Source of the DNA: Caulobacterales bacterium
Lineage (GTDB): Bacteria; Pseudomonadota; Alphaproteobacteria; Caulobacterales; Parvularculaceae
Length of the DNA: 49,575 nucleotides
Direction of reading: 5' to 3'
NCBI GenBank assembly: GCA_020638525.1
Contig: JACKIL010000015.1
Span: forward strand, 1-49,575
Numbering within the stretch: position 1 is the first letter of the stretch; each line of letters starts with the position of its first letter. Both the position numbers and the translations under genes were made by a program. Below, one piece after another: positions 24,201 to 33,373 of the stretch. The notes under the pieces are model-generated. The model searched no databases. It saw only the letters and a program-made list of their open reading frames with translations, and was not told where the DNA came from.

Positions 24201-25268
24201 ATGCGTATCGATGTTCCAACTCTTCGCGTCGATCTGGGGTCTATCGCGCGCAATTATTCGGCGCTTCGATCACGCTGCCCCGGCGAATGCGGCGCGACTG
24301 TCAAAGCCAACGCCTATGGCATGGGAGCCACGCACGTCGTGCGAGCGCTTTCGCTCGCCGGATGCCGGCGCTTCTTCGTCGCAACATTGAACGAAGGCGT
24401 CGCCCTGCGCCTGAGCCTTTCGGAAGGTGAAATCTTCGTCTTCTCCGGCTTCGAGCAAAAAGACGCCGCAACCTTCCGCGACTCTCGCCTTCATCCAGTG
24501 CTTAATTCGCTTGAAGAAATCAACGCTTGGGCGGATACGGGGCCGCCTCCCGGCGCGGCGATCCATGTAGATAGCGGAATGAACCGCTTGGGCCTCGACA
24601 GGGGCGAAGCACGCGAACTAATGCAGCGCCCTTCTCTCATCGAAGATGCGGGCGCGAGCATTCTAATGACGCACCTAGCATTCGCGGACATGCCTGGCGA
24701 TGCGCGAAATCTGGAACAGGTCGCGTATTTTCGAACCATCGCTTCGGCGTTCCCGAGACTGCAAACCAGCATCGGCAACTCCGCCGGAATTTTGAACGGC
24801 GCCGAATTCATCGGCGACCTCGGGCGACCGGGGCTCGGACTCTATGGCTGCAACCCGCGCGACTTAGAGAACAACGCTCTCTCGCCATCGATAGAGCTAA
24901 TCGCCCCGCTATTGCAGACGAGAACTCTTAGCGCAGGCGACAGCGTCGGTTATGGCGGACTCTTCCGCGCCAAGGAAGACATGGTGATTGGCGCCATCGG
25001 CATCGGTTACGCAGACGGCCTTCCGCGAAGCCTCAAACAGGGAACGGCGTTCTTTGTCGATGGCCGCCCCTGCAAATTGCTTGGGCGGGTATCGATGGAT
25101 ACGATTTTGATCGACCTTTCGAGTGCGCCCAGCATGAAAATCCCGCGCGGCGCGCCGGTAGAAATACTTGGGACGACGCCGCCGGACGCACTCGCTCAAT
25201 TGTCTCAGCGCACCGCCTATGAACTCCTCACGGGTATCGGAGATCGCGTTCGCCGGGAGTATGTTTGA
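24201..25268 (+). CDS. alr: Alanine racemase
   Basis: 355 residues. PLP Schiff-base Lys35 in ATVKANAYGMGA, and the second catalytic base Tyr251 in SVGYGGLFRA. Further family marks are HVDSGMNRLG, GNSAGIL, RPGLGLYG and, near the end, GRVSMDTILIDLS. It interconverts L- and D-alanine for peptidoglycan in the cytoplasm; without knowing whether a second racemase exists it could be the biosynthetic Alr or a catabolic one. ATG 24201 follows GAGAAA. The neighbours (a damaged P450 before, a repeat array and ParB-methyltransferase after) give no pathway context, and no dnaB or radA, common alr neighbours, is here. Confidence 0.93.
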   Translation: MRIDVPTLRVDLGSIARNYSALRSRCPGECGATVKANAYGMGATHVVRALSLAGCRRFFVATLNEGVALRLSLSEGEIFVFSGFEQKDAATFRDSRLHPVLNSLEEINAWADTGPPPGAAIHVDSGMNRLGLDRGEARELMQRPSLIEDAGASILMTHLAFADMPGDARNLEQVAYFRTIASAFPRLQTSIGNSAGILNGAEFIGDLGRPGLGLYGCNPRDLENNALSPSIELIAPLLQTRTLSAGDSVGYGGLFRAKEDMVIGAIGIGYADGLPRSLKQGTAFFVDGRPCKLLGRVSMDTILIDLSSAPSMKIPRGAPVEILGTTPPDALAQLSQRTAYELLTGIGDRVRREYV

Positions 25269-25845
25269 AACTCTTAGCGCGCCTGCTTCACGCGACGGAG
25301 CGCACCGCAACTCGCGCGCAATAGACTACAATGAAGGACAGACCACCTTCAGCAATCTCGTCCGTTCACGGCCGGCGCCAAGATGAGGGTGAATGGTGGG
25401 CGAACCAGTCCCGCTCGAACGTCCCTTTGCGGCCCAACTCCCTGATAACAGCGAATTAACAGGGAAAATTCGCGGATTGGGCCGGGTTTTCACGAAAATC
25501 GCGCCAAATACTGGCCGCGTTTCAAGGCGTTAGGAGCCAATTCCCTGCTTGCCCAGAACAGGGAATTTGAAAGCGCGTTGCAGGGAATAATTTGTGCGGA
25601 ACAGGGAAAATTTCCGACAGATCAGGGAACCGATCATCAGTGAACGGTATGAGGCGCTCTTCAACACAAATTCAGCCCGAAATACGCGCCTCGTTTTCCA
25701 CATGGCGCGCCCGATCCCGTGTCTCGCATTTGCCTTTTTGCTATAGTGGCGATGGCGAACGATTCGCGCCGGGCGCGCGTCTCGGGTCTAACAAAACAAC
25801 TAAGACGGAAAGGAGGGAGCCGTGCAACAATAAGGAGCATATCTA
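25269..25845. other. Non-coding stretch with CAGGGAA array upstream of methyltransferase
   Basis: No supported gene. An open frame at 25592-25846 runs through the repeats and is not a recognisable protein. The right third (25640-25845) may carry the methyltransferase promoter; AGGAGGGAG at 25810-25820 is too far from ATG 25846 for a ribosome site, and AAGGAGC lies about 9 nt before the ATG. Confidence 0.45.
25460..25629 (+). repeat. CAGGGAA repeat array (contains dispersed-repeat copy B)
   Basis: CAGGGAA occurs at 25460, 25559, 25581, 25602 and 25623, with the inverse TTCCCTG at 25541; four of the five are followed by A/T-rich AATT-like bases. The part 25548-25629 is the copy matching 8909-8990. 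Similar arrays are, as I recall, common in alphaproteobacteria near ParB-type methyltransferase genes; the function is unknown. Confidence 0.75.
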
Positions 25846-27150
25846 ATGACCGACTCGACCGAAGACCGCCTGGAGACACTGTCTCCGCAACAGTTGAAGC
25901 CAAATCCGCGCAATGCGCGAACCCATTCGAAGAAGCAGGTCCGGCAGATTGCCGAGAGCCTCAAGACCTTCGGCTTCACCAATCCCGTTCTTATCGATGA
26001 GCACGACATGATCCTCGCCGGCCATGGCCGTGTCGAGGCTGCAAAGCTGTTGGGAGTGCCTTCCGTTCCGTGCCGGCGGATCGCGCATCTCACCCCCGCG
26101 CAGAAGCGCGCCTATGTCCTCGCCGACAACAAGCTCGCTCTTAACGCTGGCTGGGACGAAGAGCTTCTTGCAGAGGAGCTTCAGGAGCTTCTCAATCTTG
26201 ATCTCGGCTTTGAGATTGAGACGACCGGCTTTTCCATCCCTGAGATCGATGCGCTGGTCGAAAGCCTCGCCGTCGAAGAACCGGGCGATCCGGCGGACGA
26301 CGCGGTTCCCTCCGTGGCCCCCGCTCGCTGTCGCTCCGGAGATCTCTGGCGTCTCGGTCGCCATCGTCTTATTTGCGGCGATGCGCTGGATGCTGCGACC
26401 GTCGGCTTGCTGATGGACGGAGAGAAGGCGCGCATGACCTTCACCGATCCTCCCTACAACGTGCCGATCGAGGGGCATGTCTCCGGACTCGGCAAGACGA
26501 AACATCGCGACTTCGCGATGGCCTCAGGTGAGATGTCGTCGGCCGAATTTACGTCGTTCCTTGAGACCGCTTTCCGAAACATCGCCTCGGTCAGCCTTGA
26601 CGGCGCGATCGCCTTTGTCTGCATGGACTGGCGGCACATGGCCGAGATGCTCGCCGCCGGCGACGCCGCCTTCACCGAGCTCAAAAACCTCATTGTCTGG
26701 GCGAAAGACAATGGCGGCATGGGAACTTTCTACCGCTCCCGACATGAACTGATCTTCGCGTTCAAGATCGGGACCGCCCCGCATGTCAACGCATTCGAAC
26801 TTGGCCAGCACGGGCGTTATCGCACGAATGTGTGGAGCTATCGCGGCGTCAACACGATGAAGGCGGGACGGATGGACGAACTTGCGCTTCATCCGACCGT
26901 CAAGCCCGTCCAGATGATCGCCGACGCGATCAAGGACGTCTCGGGCCGCGGCGATATCGTGCTCGATCTCTTTGGGGGATCAGGTTCTACGCTCATCGCC
27001 GCGGAGAAGACCGGAAGGCGCGCCTTCCTCGTCGAACTCGATCCCGTCTATTGCGACCGCATCATTGCCCGGTGGGAGACCTACGCCAGGGATGACGCCG
27101 AACAGATCGCCTGCGGCATTGCCGAACGCAGAGCGAAGGAGGCGGCGTGA
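25846..27150 (+). CDS. ParB-domain site-specific DNA methyltransferase (N-6 adenine / N-4 cytosine, beta-type order)
   Basis: 434 residues. Residues 10-95 are a ParB/Spo0J nuclease-like domain (QLKPNPRNARTHSKKQVRQI, PVLIDEHDMILAGHGR). Then an amino-methyltransferase: catalytic motif TDPPYN at 200-205, a target-recognition stretch about 215-340, and the S-adenosylmethionine motif LDLFGGSGST at 373-382. The order DPPY before FxGxG is that of the beta class. No restriction endonuclease is adjacent, so this is an orphan methyltransferase, of a fusion type frequent in alphaproteobacterial prophages and islands. Its 3' end overlaps the DUF5681 gene by 4 bp. The CAGGGAA array lies directly upstream. 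Confidence 0.9.
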   Translation: MTDSTEDRLETLSPQQLKPNPRNARTHSKKQVRQIAESLKTFGFTNPVLIDEHDMILAGHGRVEAAKLLGVPSVPCRRIAHLTPAQKRAYVLADNKLALNAGWDEELLAEELQELLNLDLGFEIETTGFSIPEIDALVESLAVEEPGDPADDAVPSVAPARCRSGDLWRLGRHRLICGDALDAATVGLLMDGEKARMTFTDPPYNVPIEGHVSGLGKTKHRDFAMASGEMSSAEFTSFLETAFRNIASVSLDGAIAFVCMDWRHMAEMLAAGDAAFTELKNLIVWAKDNGGMGTFYRSRHELIFAFKIGTAPHVNAFELGQHGRYRTNVWSYRGVNTMKAGRMDELALHPTVKPVQMIADAIKDVSGRGDIVLDLFGGSGSTLIAAEKTGRRAFLVELDPVYCDRIIARWETYARDDAEQIACGIAERRAKEAA

Positions 27151-27689
27151 TGGACGATGACGCGAAGAAGCCGCCCGCTATACTTCCGCAAGAGACGGCG
27201 GACTATGACATCGGCTACGGCAAGCCGCCAAAGCGCACGCAATTCAGGAAGGGTCAGTCGGGCAATCCGCGCGGCAGAAAGCGGCGCACACGCGCCGACG
27301 CCAGCCTTCTCAGCAAAGTGCTCGATGAGACCATCACCATCACGGAGAATGGCTTACCGCGCAAAATCAAGAAACGTGAAGCGGCGCTCCTTTCCCTCAT
27401 CGCCAAGGCGCTCAGAGGCGACATGCGCGCCATGGACATTCTCTTGAAGCAAACCCATCGCGACGCTGAAGCTTCAGCGAGCAATGCGCCGCAATTTGCG
27501 CGCATCGAGAGGGTGATCGTCAACCCCAAGATGCCGGACGACGAGTGGATGAATAGATACGGTCACGGAAATCGAACCGACATTGCGCGGCAGGACCTTG
27601 AGCGCATGACGGCCCCGCAGATCGAGCGCCTGTTTCGCATGCACGGCGGCGCACTAACATTCACGGACGAAGCTAATAAGCTTTACTAA
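27147..27689 (+). CDS. DUF5681 domain protein
   Basis: 180 residues. The DUF5681 core lies at about 28-75: KPPKRTQFRKGQSGNPRGRK followed by a basic stretch, then KKREAALLSLIAKALRGDMRAMDILLKQ. The GxSGNPxGRP-like motif and the basic character suggest nucleic-acid binding, but the role is unknown. ATG 27147 overlaps the methyltransferase stop, and the pair is a recurring module in alphaproteobacteria, sometimes beside phage terminase genes. No other phage gene is here. Downstream (27690-27811) only the convergent end of dnaE2 is found. Confidence 0.85.
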   Translation: MMDDDAKKPPAILPQETADYDIGYGKPPKRTQFRKGQSGNPRGRKRRTRADASLLSKVLDETITITENGLPRKIKKREAALLSLIAKALRGDMRAMDILLKQTHRDAEASASNAPQFARIERVIVNPKMPDDEWMNRYGHGNRTDIARQDLERMTAPQIERLFRMHGGALTFTDEANKLY

Positions 27690-27811
27690 GGATTTTCTAC
27701 GTTGCCCCCTCCGTCGCGGCAGCCAGCGCTTATATCATTGAGATTATCCCCTAAATTAATGCCGCGACCACCGTTATGGAGAGGTATCAACTTATACTGT
27801 TTGATTAAGCA

Positions 27812-30800
27812 CTAATGAAAATTCCGCCCGCCCGGCAGAATCTCATCCATGTGTTTGGCGCCCTCCGTGCGCTGATGCAAATCGCCTTTTCGAAGATCCT
27901 CAATCACCGGCCGCTTGAATTCGTCGGCTCTCGAAAGGCCGTCATCCATCTCGCCATGATAGTCGCTCAAAGAGCTGAGCTTCGGCGTCAAGTTATGAAG
28001 ACGCCGGGCGACGACGTGAATGACATCGCCCTCGCGTTGCAGCACGCCGGAGACGCCAAGGAAGCGCGCGCCCAAAACTTCCCGGCGGAAGCGTTCGAAG
28101 ATTTTCGGCCAGATGATGATATTGGCGGTCCCGGTTTCGTCCTCGAGAGTCGCGAAGATGACGCCTCTCGCCGTGCCCGGCCGTTGGCGAACAAGAACCA
28201 GTCCCGAAACACAAACAGACCGGCCGTTAGCCATGTTCGATAAGTCTTCATTGGTGGCGTAGTGCGCGGATCGGAGCCAACCGCGAAGGAACGAAACAGG
28301 GTGCCGTTTCAGTGACATCTTCACGGTCTTGTAGTCATAGGCGACTTCCTCGCCGAGCGGCATGGTTGGAAGCGCGACTTCCTCTTCCTTGCGGAAGGCG
28401 CGCTCGGCGGCGAAGAGCGGCATCTGCTCGTCGCCTTTCACCTTGTCGAGTCCCTGCACGGCCCACAGCGCATCGCGGCGCGAGAGCCCGAGCGATCCGA
28501 AGGCGTCGGCGTTGGCGAGGATTTCGAGCGACGCCTGCGAGAGCCCCGTCCGCAGCCAGAGATCGCGCACGGAGTCATAGCCGGCGCCGCGACGCTCCTC
28601 GATACGTTCCGCGTCTTTCTGCGCCAAGCCTTTGACCAGACGGAAGCCGAGGCGTACCGCAAGATTTCCGCGCATGGAGTTTTCCATGGCGCGATGGCGC
28701 GCGTGAATGCTTTTAACTCCATCGGATGGTTCAAGCGTCAGGTCGCTATAGGAGTAATTGACGTCGACGGGCCTTACTTCGACGCCATGCTCGCGCGCGT
28801 CGCGGACGATCTGCGCCGGCGCGTAAAAGCCCATGGGCTGCGAATTAACGAGCGCGACGCAAAAGACGTCCGGGTAGCGGCATTTGAGCCAGCAGGAGAC
28901 ATAGACCAGCAGCGCGAAACTCGCGGCATGGCTTTCGGGAAAACCGTATTCCCCGAAGCCCTCGATCTGTTTGAAACAGCGTTCGGCGAAGTCTTGGGTA
29001 TAGCCACGCGCCGCCATCCCTTCGACCATCTTGTCGTGATATTGGTGGATCGTGCCGGCTCGTCTGAAAGTCGCCATGGCGCGACGGAGCCCGTCCGCTT
29101 CCGTCGGGGTAAAACCCGCGGCGACGATGGCGATTTTCATCGCCTGTTCCTGGAACAAGGGAACGCCGAGGGTCCGGCCGAGCACGGCTTCCAGATTCTT
29201 GCTCGGATATTCCACCCTTTCGAGACCATCCCGGCGCCGCAAATAGGGATGCACCATGTCGCCCTGGATTGGTCCCGGCCGCACGATCGCAACCTCGATG
29301 ACGAGATCGTAAAAATTCCGCGGCTTCAGGCGCGGCAGCATCGACATTTGCGCGCGGCTTTCGATCTGGAAGACTCCGAGCGTGTCGGCCTTGCAGATCA
29401 TGTCGTAGACTTCTGGCTCCTCGGCTGGGATCGACGCGAGATCGAGATCGACGCCGTAATGTCTTTTGAGAAGCGCGAAAGCCTTGGCGATGCAGGTTAG
29501 CATCCCCAGGCCGAGGACATCGACTTTGATCATGCCGAGCGCATCGAGATCGTCCTTGTCCCATTCGACGAAGCTGCGTTCCGGCATGGCGGCGTTCCCG
29601 ATGGGGATGACTTCCTCCAATGGTCCCCGCGTCATCACAAAGCCGCCCGTATGCTGCGAGAGATGACGTGGGAAACTGATCAGCTCTTTTGAGAATTCAA
29701 GCGCGTGACGCAAGGTGAGATCGGTCGGATCGAGGCCTTGCTCTTTCACACGGGTCTCATTGACGCCCGATGTATCACCGCCCCAATTGCTTTTGGCGAG
29801 CGAGGAGATGATGTCCTCGGAGAGTCCGAACGCCTTGCCGACTTCGCGCACCGCGCTTCTCGTGCGGTAGGTGATGACCGTCGCAGCGATACCGGCGCGA
29901 TCGCGGCCGTATTTGCCATAAATATACTGGATAACCTCTTCTCGCCGCTCATGCTCAAAATCGACGTCGATATCCGGCGGCTCGTTGCGGTCGGCCGATA
30001 TGAAGCGCTCGAAGAGAAGATCGATGCGCGCGGGATCAACGGAAGTGACGCCGAGGCAATAACAGACGGAAGAGTTTGCGGCCGATCCCCTTCCCTGACA
30101 GAGAATGCCTTGCGAACGGGCGTAACGCACGATGTCGTAAACCGTCAGGAAATAGCGCGCATAGTCGAGCTGTTCGATGAGTGTCAGTTCGTGATTGAGT
30201 GCGGCCGCGACCTTTTCGGGAACGCCGTCAGGAGAACGCGCCTTGGCGCCTTCCCAGGTGAGGCGCACAAGCTCTTCCTGCGGCGTGGCGCTGGCCCCGC
30301 ATGTTTCTTCCGGATATTCATAGCGGAGCTCATCGAGCGAGAATTGTGCGCGCTCGGCGACATGCAAAGTCTCTTCGATGGCGGCTGGATGATCCCTGAA
30401 GAGGCGCAACATCTCTATCGGCGGCTTCAAATGCCGTTCGGCGTTGGCTTCGAGCGCGCGGCCAGCCTCGAAGACCGTCACATGCTCGCGGATGCACTGA
30501 ACCACATCGGCGAGCCGCCGGCGTTCGGGCGCATGATAGAGAATGTCGTTGACGGCGAGCAGCGGAACACGGGCGCCTTGCGCAGTCAGCGCAAGTTGAT
30601 TGAGAACTCGGCGGTCGTCATCACGGAAACGCCGCGCGCCCGCGAGCCAGACCGATCCCGGAAAGGCGACGCGAAATTCATTCAATGTCTCGGCGACGAC
30701 AGGTCCGAAGGGATTGTCAGGCAGACATGCAAACAATTGCCCCTCGCCAAGTTCCAGCGCATCGGCGCGAGTGATCTCGCAATCGCCTTTCGCCGCGCGC

Positions 30801-31096
30801 ATCTTGCCGCGCGTCAAGAGTTTGCAAAGCCGCCCATAGGCGGCGCGATCCGACGGCCAGCACAGCATGTCGGGCGTATCGTCGGAGAATTTAAGACGAG
30901 CGCCGGTGATGAAGCGACAGCCGACCTCCTTCGCGGCGGTATGAGCGCGCACGACGCCGGCGAGCGTGTTGACGTCGGTGACGGCGATGGCGTCGAGACC
31001 GAGTTTCGCCGCCTGGAACACCAGCTCGTCAGGATGGGAAGCGCCCTTGAGGAAAGTGAAATTGCTCATGGCGGCGAGTTCCGCATACCGGGTCAT
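27812..31096 (-). CDS. dnaE2: Error-prone DNA polymerase III alpha subunit DnaE2 (ImuC)
   Basis: 1094 residues, the usual DnaE2 size (shorter than replicative DnaE). N-terminal PHP domain from YAELAAMSNFTFLKGASHPDEL, the polymerase core with GRGSAANSSVCYCLGVTSVDP and the catalytic aspartates in PDIDVDF (374-380), then helix-hairpin-helix and OB domains ending near SVCVSGLVLVRQRPGTARG. It inserts bases opposite damage during SOS-induced mutagenesis together with ImuA and ImuB. Its ATG overlaps the imuB stop by 4 bp (31093-31096), and it is the last gene of the LexA-box operon. No clear terminator is seen at its 3' end. Confidence 0.95.
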   Translation of the reverse strand: MTRYAELAAMSNFTFLKGASHPDELVFQAAKLGLDAIAVTDVNTLAGVVRAHTAAKEVGCRFITGARLKFSDDTPDMLCWPSDRAAYGRLCKLLTRGKMRAAKGDCEITRADALELGEGQLFACLPDNPFGPVVAETLNEFRVAFPGSVWLAGARRFRDDDRRVLNQLALTAQGARVPLLAVNDILYHAPERRRLADVVQCIREHVTVFEAGRALEANAERHLKPPIEMLRLFRDHPAAIEETLHVAERAQFSLDELRYEYPEETCGASATPQEELVRLTWEGAKARSPDGVPEKVAAALNHELTLIEQLDYARYFLTVYDIVRYARSQGILCQGRGSAANSSVCYCLGVTSVDPARIDLLFERFISADRNEPPDIDVDFEHERREEVIQYIYGKYGRDRAGIAATVITYRTRSAVREVGKAFGLSEDIISSLAKSNWGGDTSGVNETRVKEQGLDPTDLTLRHALEFSKELISFPRHLSQHTGGFVMTRGPLEEVIPIGNAAMPERSFVEWDKDDLDALGMIKVDVLGLGMLTCIAKAFALLKRHYGVDLDLASIPAEEPEVYDMICKADTLGVFQIESRAQMSMLPRLKPRNFYDLVIEVAIVRPGPIQGDMVHPYLRRRDGLERVEYPSKNLEAVLGRTLGVPLFQEQAMKIAIVAAGFTPTEADGLRRAMATFRRAGTIHQYHDKMVEGMAARGYTQDFAERCFKQIEGFGEYGFPESHAASFALLVYVSCWLKCRYPDVFCVALVNSQPMGFYAPAQIVRDAREHGVEVRPVDVNYSYSDLTLEPSDGVKSIHARHRAMENSMRGNLAVRLGFRLVKGLAQKDAERIEERRGAGYDSVRDLWLRTGLSQASLEILANADAFGSLGLSRRDALWAVQGLDKVKGDEQMPLFAAERAFRKEEEVALPTMPLGEEVAYDYKTVKMSLKRHPVSFLRGWLRSAHYATNEDLSNMANGRSVCVSGLVLVRQRPGTARGVIFATLEDETGTANIIIWPKIFERFRREVLGARFLGVSGVLQREGDVIHVVARRLHNLTPKLSSLSDYHGEMDDGLSRADEFKRPVIEDLRKGDLHQRTEGAKHMDEILPGGRNFH

Positions 31097-32649
31097 GCGA
31101 AAAATCCGTGCAGGAACCAGCGGGGATTGTTCGTCTCCGCGCCGTACAAACCTTCGCGAAAGAGCCAGTAGCGGCGGCCTTCCGGCGTCTCAACGCGGTA
31201 ATAGTCCCGCGTCGGTCCCACCGTTTCCTTTCCCTGCCATTCATCGGCGATACGCTCGGGGCCGTTGGCGCGGGCGACGGCGTAAGCGACGCGCCGCCAT
31301 TTGAAACGGATCGGCGGGCCGTCCGGGACTTCCGCGAGCGCCTCGATTGCTTCGGGGCGCGGCAACAGCTTCACTGGGCGCGCATGATCGACGGGACCGA
31401 CATCAGATCGGTTCGCAGAGTTGATGACCGGCGTGAAGTGCGCCGCCCGTTCCGGCAGGTGCGAATTGCGGAAACTGACGCGGCGGACATTTGTCGTCCC
31501 GAGCCGGTTGCTGAGGCGGTCCTTCAATTCCGCAAGGGCTTCCTCCTGCGCCTGTCTTTCCGATTGCAGATCGAAGGCGGCGCGCTGCCTGACGCAAAGG
31601 GACCGCACGTCGAACGCCGAGAGACGCAACAGCTCGAAGCCAAAGCCTGCGTCATACTCGTCTTTCAGATCGTCGAGTCTGTACTCGAAAAGACGAATGA
31701 TGTGTTTCGCATCGCGCGCCGGCGCACTGGCGCTGATGCCCATTCGCGTGACCTCATTATCGACGCGAAAGAGCGCCAGCTCGAACCGCCTCGCCCCGGC
31801 GCTGTCACGCGCAAGGTCTTCAGCGAGATCATGGGCGAGCGGCGCCAGAATGGATTTGACGGCTTCGACCGTGGAGACCGGTTCGGCGAGTTTTCGTTCC
31901 GCATAATAGCGCGGCGCTGGAATGATCGGGACAAGCGGTTCCGCTTCTGTCCCGAACGCCTGTCCAAGACGCCATAAAAGCAACTTCGTAAACCGCGCAG
32001 TTAATGGCGCACGCGGCATGTCGTAAAGCTGGCCAACGGTCTTCAGTCCAAGCCGGCGCAGACGGTCCGACAAATCAGGCGGCAGGCGCAACGCCTCGAC
32101 CGGTAGAGATGCAATGGCGGAGGGTTGCGCGCATTCGCTGGCGATTTTCAAATCCCCGTACCGCGCCAGCGCCCAGGCGGCGCCCGCCGTATCAGTAATC
32201 GCCGCTCGGACGGAATAGCCAGCGCGCGCTATTCGCTGTCTGAAATCGCTAAGAATCGCTTCCTCGCCGCCGAAGAGGCGCTGGCAGCCGGTAATGTCGA
32301 TGAAGAGTTCGCCGGTCGCCTGAACCGAAACAACGGGCGAGTAGCGCATCAGGGCTTTGGCAAGACGGCGGAAACTCTGCGCTTCCTCGTCGGCGTTGGC
32401 TTCGAAGGCGATGAGTTTCGGTTCGATGGCGCGTGCATCGGCGAGCGCCTGGCCTTGATAGAAACCAAGTTTCGCGGCGCACACGTCCATGGCGCGGATG
32501 CGCAAGGCGCTCTTCGCCTTTTCATGGATGACAACCGGCACTGACGCTTCTTCAAGCGACGGCCGTTGTTTCTTCAAATGGTCCGTCGGCCATCGCGGGA
32601 ACCACGCCGCTAGAATGCGGCGCGGCCTCGACAAGTCTTCTTTCTGCAT
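31093..32649 (-). CDS. imuB: Y-family DNA polymerase-like protein ImuB
   Basis: 518 residues from the ATG at 32649, where RRILAAWFPRWPTDHL starts the palm as in other ImuB proteins; the open frame extends to 32709 (20 more residues, MRRLRKAAMGVAAG) but lacks homologous appearance. Y-family features: VQATGELFIDITGCQRLFGGEEAILSDF and the helix-hairpin-helix-like LPPDLSDRLRRLGLKTVGQL. The usual catalytic acidic residues of Y-family enzymes are missing in ImuB, which serves as the clamp-binding bridge between ImuA and DnaE2. It overlaps imuA by 98 bp and dnaE2 by 4 bp, so expression is strongly coupled. Confidence 0.92.
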   Translation of the reverse strand: MQKEDLSRPRRILAAWFPRWPTDHLKKQRPSLEEASVPVVIHEKAKSALRIRAMDVCAAKLGFYQGQALADARAIEPKLIAFEANADEEAQSFRRLAKALMRYSPVVSVQATGELFIDITGCQRLFGGEEAILSDFRQRIARAGYSVRAAITDTAGAAWALARYGDLKIASECAQPSAIASLPVEALRLPPDLSDRLRRLGLKTVGQLYDMPRAPLTARFTKLLLWRLGQAFGTEAEPLVPIIPAPRYYAERKLAEPVSTVEAVKSILAPLAHDLAEDLARDSAGARRFELALFRVDNEVTRMGISASAPARDAKHIIRLFEYRLDDLKDEYDAGFGFELLRLSAFDVRSLCVRQRAAFDLQSERQAQEEALAELKDRLSNRLGTTNVRRVSFRNSHLPERAAHFTPVINSANRSDVGPVDHARPVKLLPRPEAIEALAEVPDGPPIRFKWRRVAYAVARANGPERIADEWQGKETVGPTRDYYRVETPEGRRYWLFREGLYGAETNNPRWFLHGFFA

Positions 32650-33322
32650 GATCCCATTCCAATACCCACCGGCCGCAACCCCCATCGCGGCTTTTCTCAA
32701 GCGCCGCATTCCAGCGCGGCCGCCCCAATCCCCGGTCGTCCAATGGATCTTCCGCGCTCGGCGCCGGCGCTACGCGCCAGCGCGTGCGCGCGGCGCTCGG
32801 ACCTTCATCGCGCGCATCCCGCAGCAAAAAAAGTCTCGCGCCCGACCCTTCCGCGCTGAGTTGCAATCGCCGCGTCGCCGTCAGGTCGAGCAGCGGATGC
32901 GGTTTCCAGAATTCGATGAGAACCATCGCATCGTGACGCGCGGCTTCTTCCGCCGCCCAGAGAACGGCCTTGGCGTCGCGGGCGTGAACGAAAATGCAAA
33001 GCGCGCTGTCGACGCCGTAAAAGTTTAACCCGCAGCCGTATGGAACGCCTTCGTGAAACGCATTCCGCGTTTGCCCGATCCAGATGATCGGCTGCGCGCG
33101 CTCCGCGCTTGCAGCGCCGGCGAGCGCAAGCGCAAGACCGAGAAGCGAAGGCGCATCGCGATAATCGCCCGCCCGGAATTCGTGAACGGCGCCGCGTGCG
33201 AGCGAAACGGGTCCGCAGGCAAGATCGTCTGCCCACGGAAGGCCCGTGAACTCCCGTTTCTCAATGTCGGCGATGCGCCGCCGGAGCCCCGCAAGGCTCC
33301 TGCGGCGGGCGATGGCTTGCAT
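32552..33322 (-). CDS. imuA: Mutasome accessory protein ImuA
   Basis: 256 residues. RecA/SulA-related fold: FTGLPWADDLACGPVSLARGAVHEF near the N-terminus, LGLALALAGAASAERAQPIIWIGQ (the core strands without a true Walker A), and an ImuA-type C-terminal tail ending near the start of imuB. It links the mutasome to RecA during SOS. First gene of the operon imuA-imuB-dnaE2; a perfect LexA box lies 37-51 bp upstream of its ATG at 33322. Confidence 0.9.
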   Translation of the reverse strand: MQAIARRRSLAGLRRRIADIEKREFTGLPWADDLACGPVSLARGAVHEFRAGDYRDAPSLLGLALALAGAASAERAQPIIWIGQTRNAFHEGVPYGCGLNFYGVDSALCIFVHARDAKAVLWAAEEAARHDAMVLIEFWKPHPLLDLTATRRLQLSAEGSGARLFLLRDARDEGPSAARTRWRVAPAPSAEDPLDDRGLGRPRWNAALEKSRDGGCGRWVLEWDHAERRLVEAAPHSSGVVPAMADGPFEETTAVA

Positions 33323-33358
33323 CCCGCGAATTCCGTTTTCAGCTATGGATTGGGATTA

Positions 33359-33373
33359 GAACAAAAAGAGAAC
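33359..33373 (-). promoter_or_regulatory. LexA (SOS) box of imuA-imuB-dnaE2
   Basis: GAAC-AAAAAGA-GAAC on the plus strand, i.e. GTTC-N7-GTTC toward imuA, the alphaproteobacterial LexA site. Its position upstream of the mutasome operon is the expected one. Confidence 0.85.

Noticed and set aside
25460..25629. CRISPR array
   Set aside because: The repeats are only 7-10 bp, irregularly spaced on the left and partly inverted, with no cas genes.
25592..25846. 84-codon open frame as a small gene
   Set aside because: It reads through the CAGGGAA array and abuts the methyltransferase start; composition is repeat-driven.
25846..27689. Restriction-modification system
   Set aside because: There is a methyltransferase but no endonuclease gene; DUF5681 is not known as a nuclease.
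29705..31171. 488-codon open frame on the plus strand
   Set aside because: It lies wholly antisense to dnaE2/imuB, whose motifs are unambiguous; an effect of GC-rich codon use.
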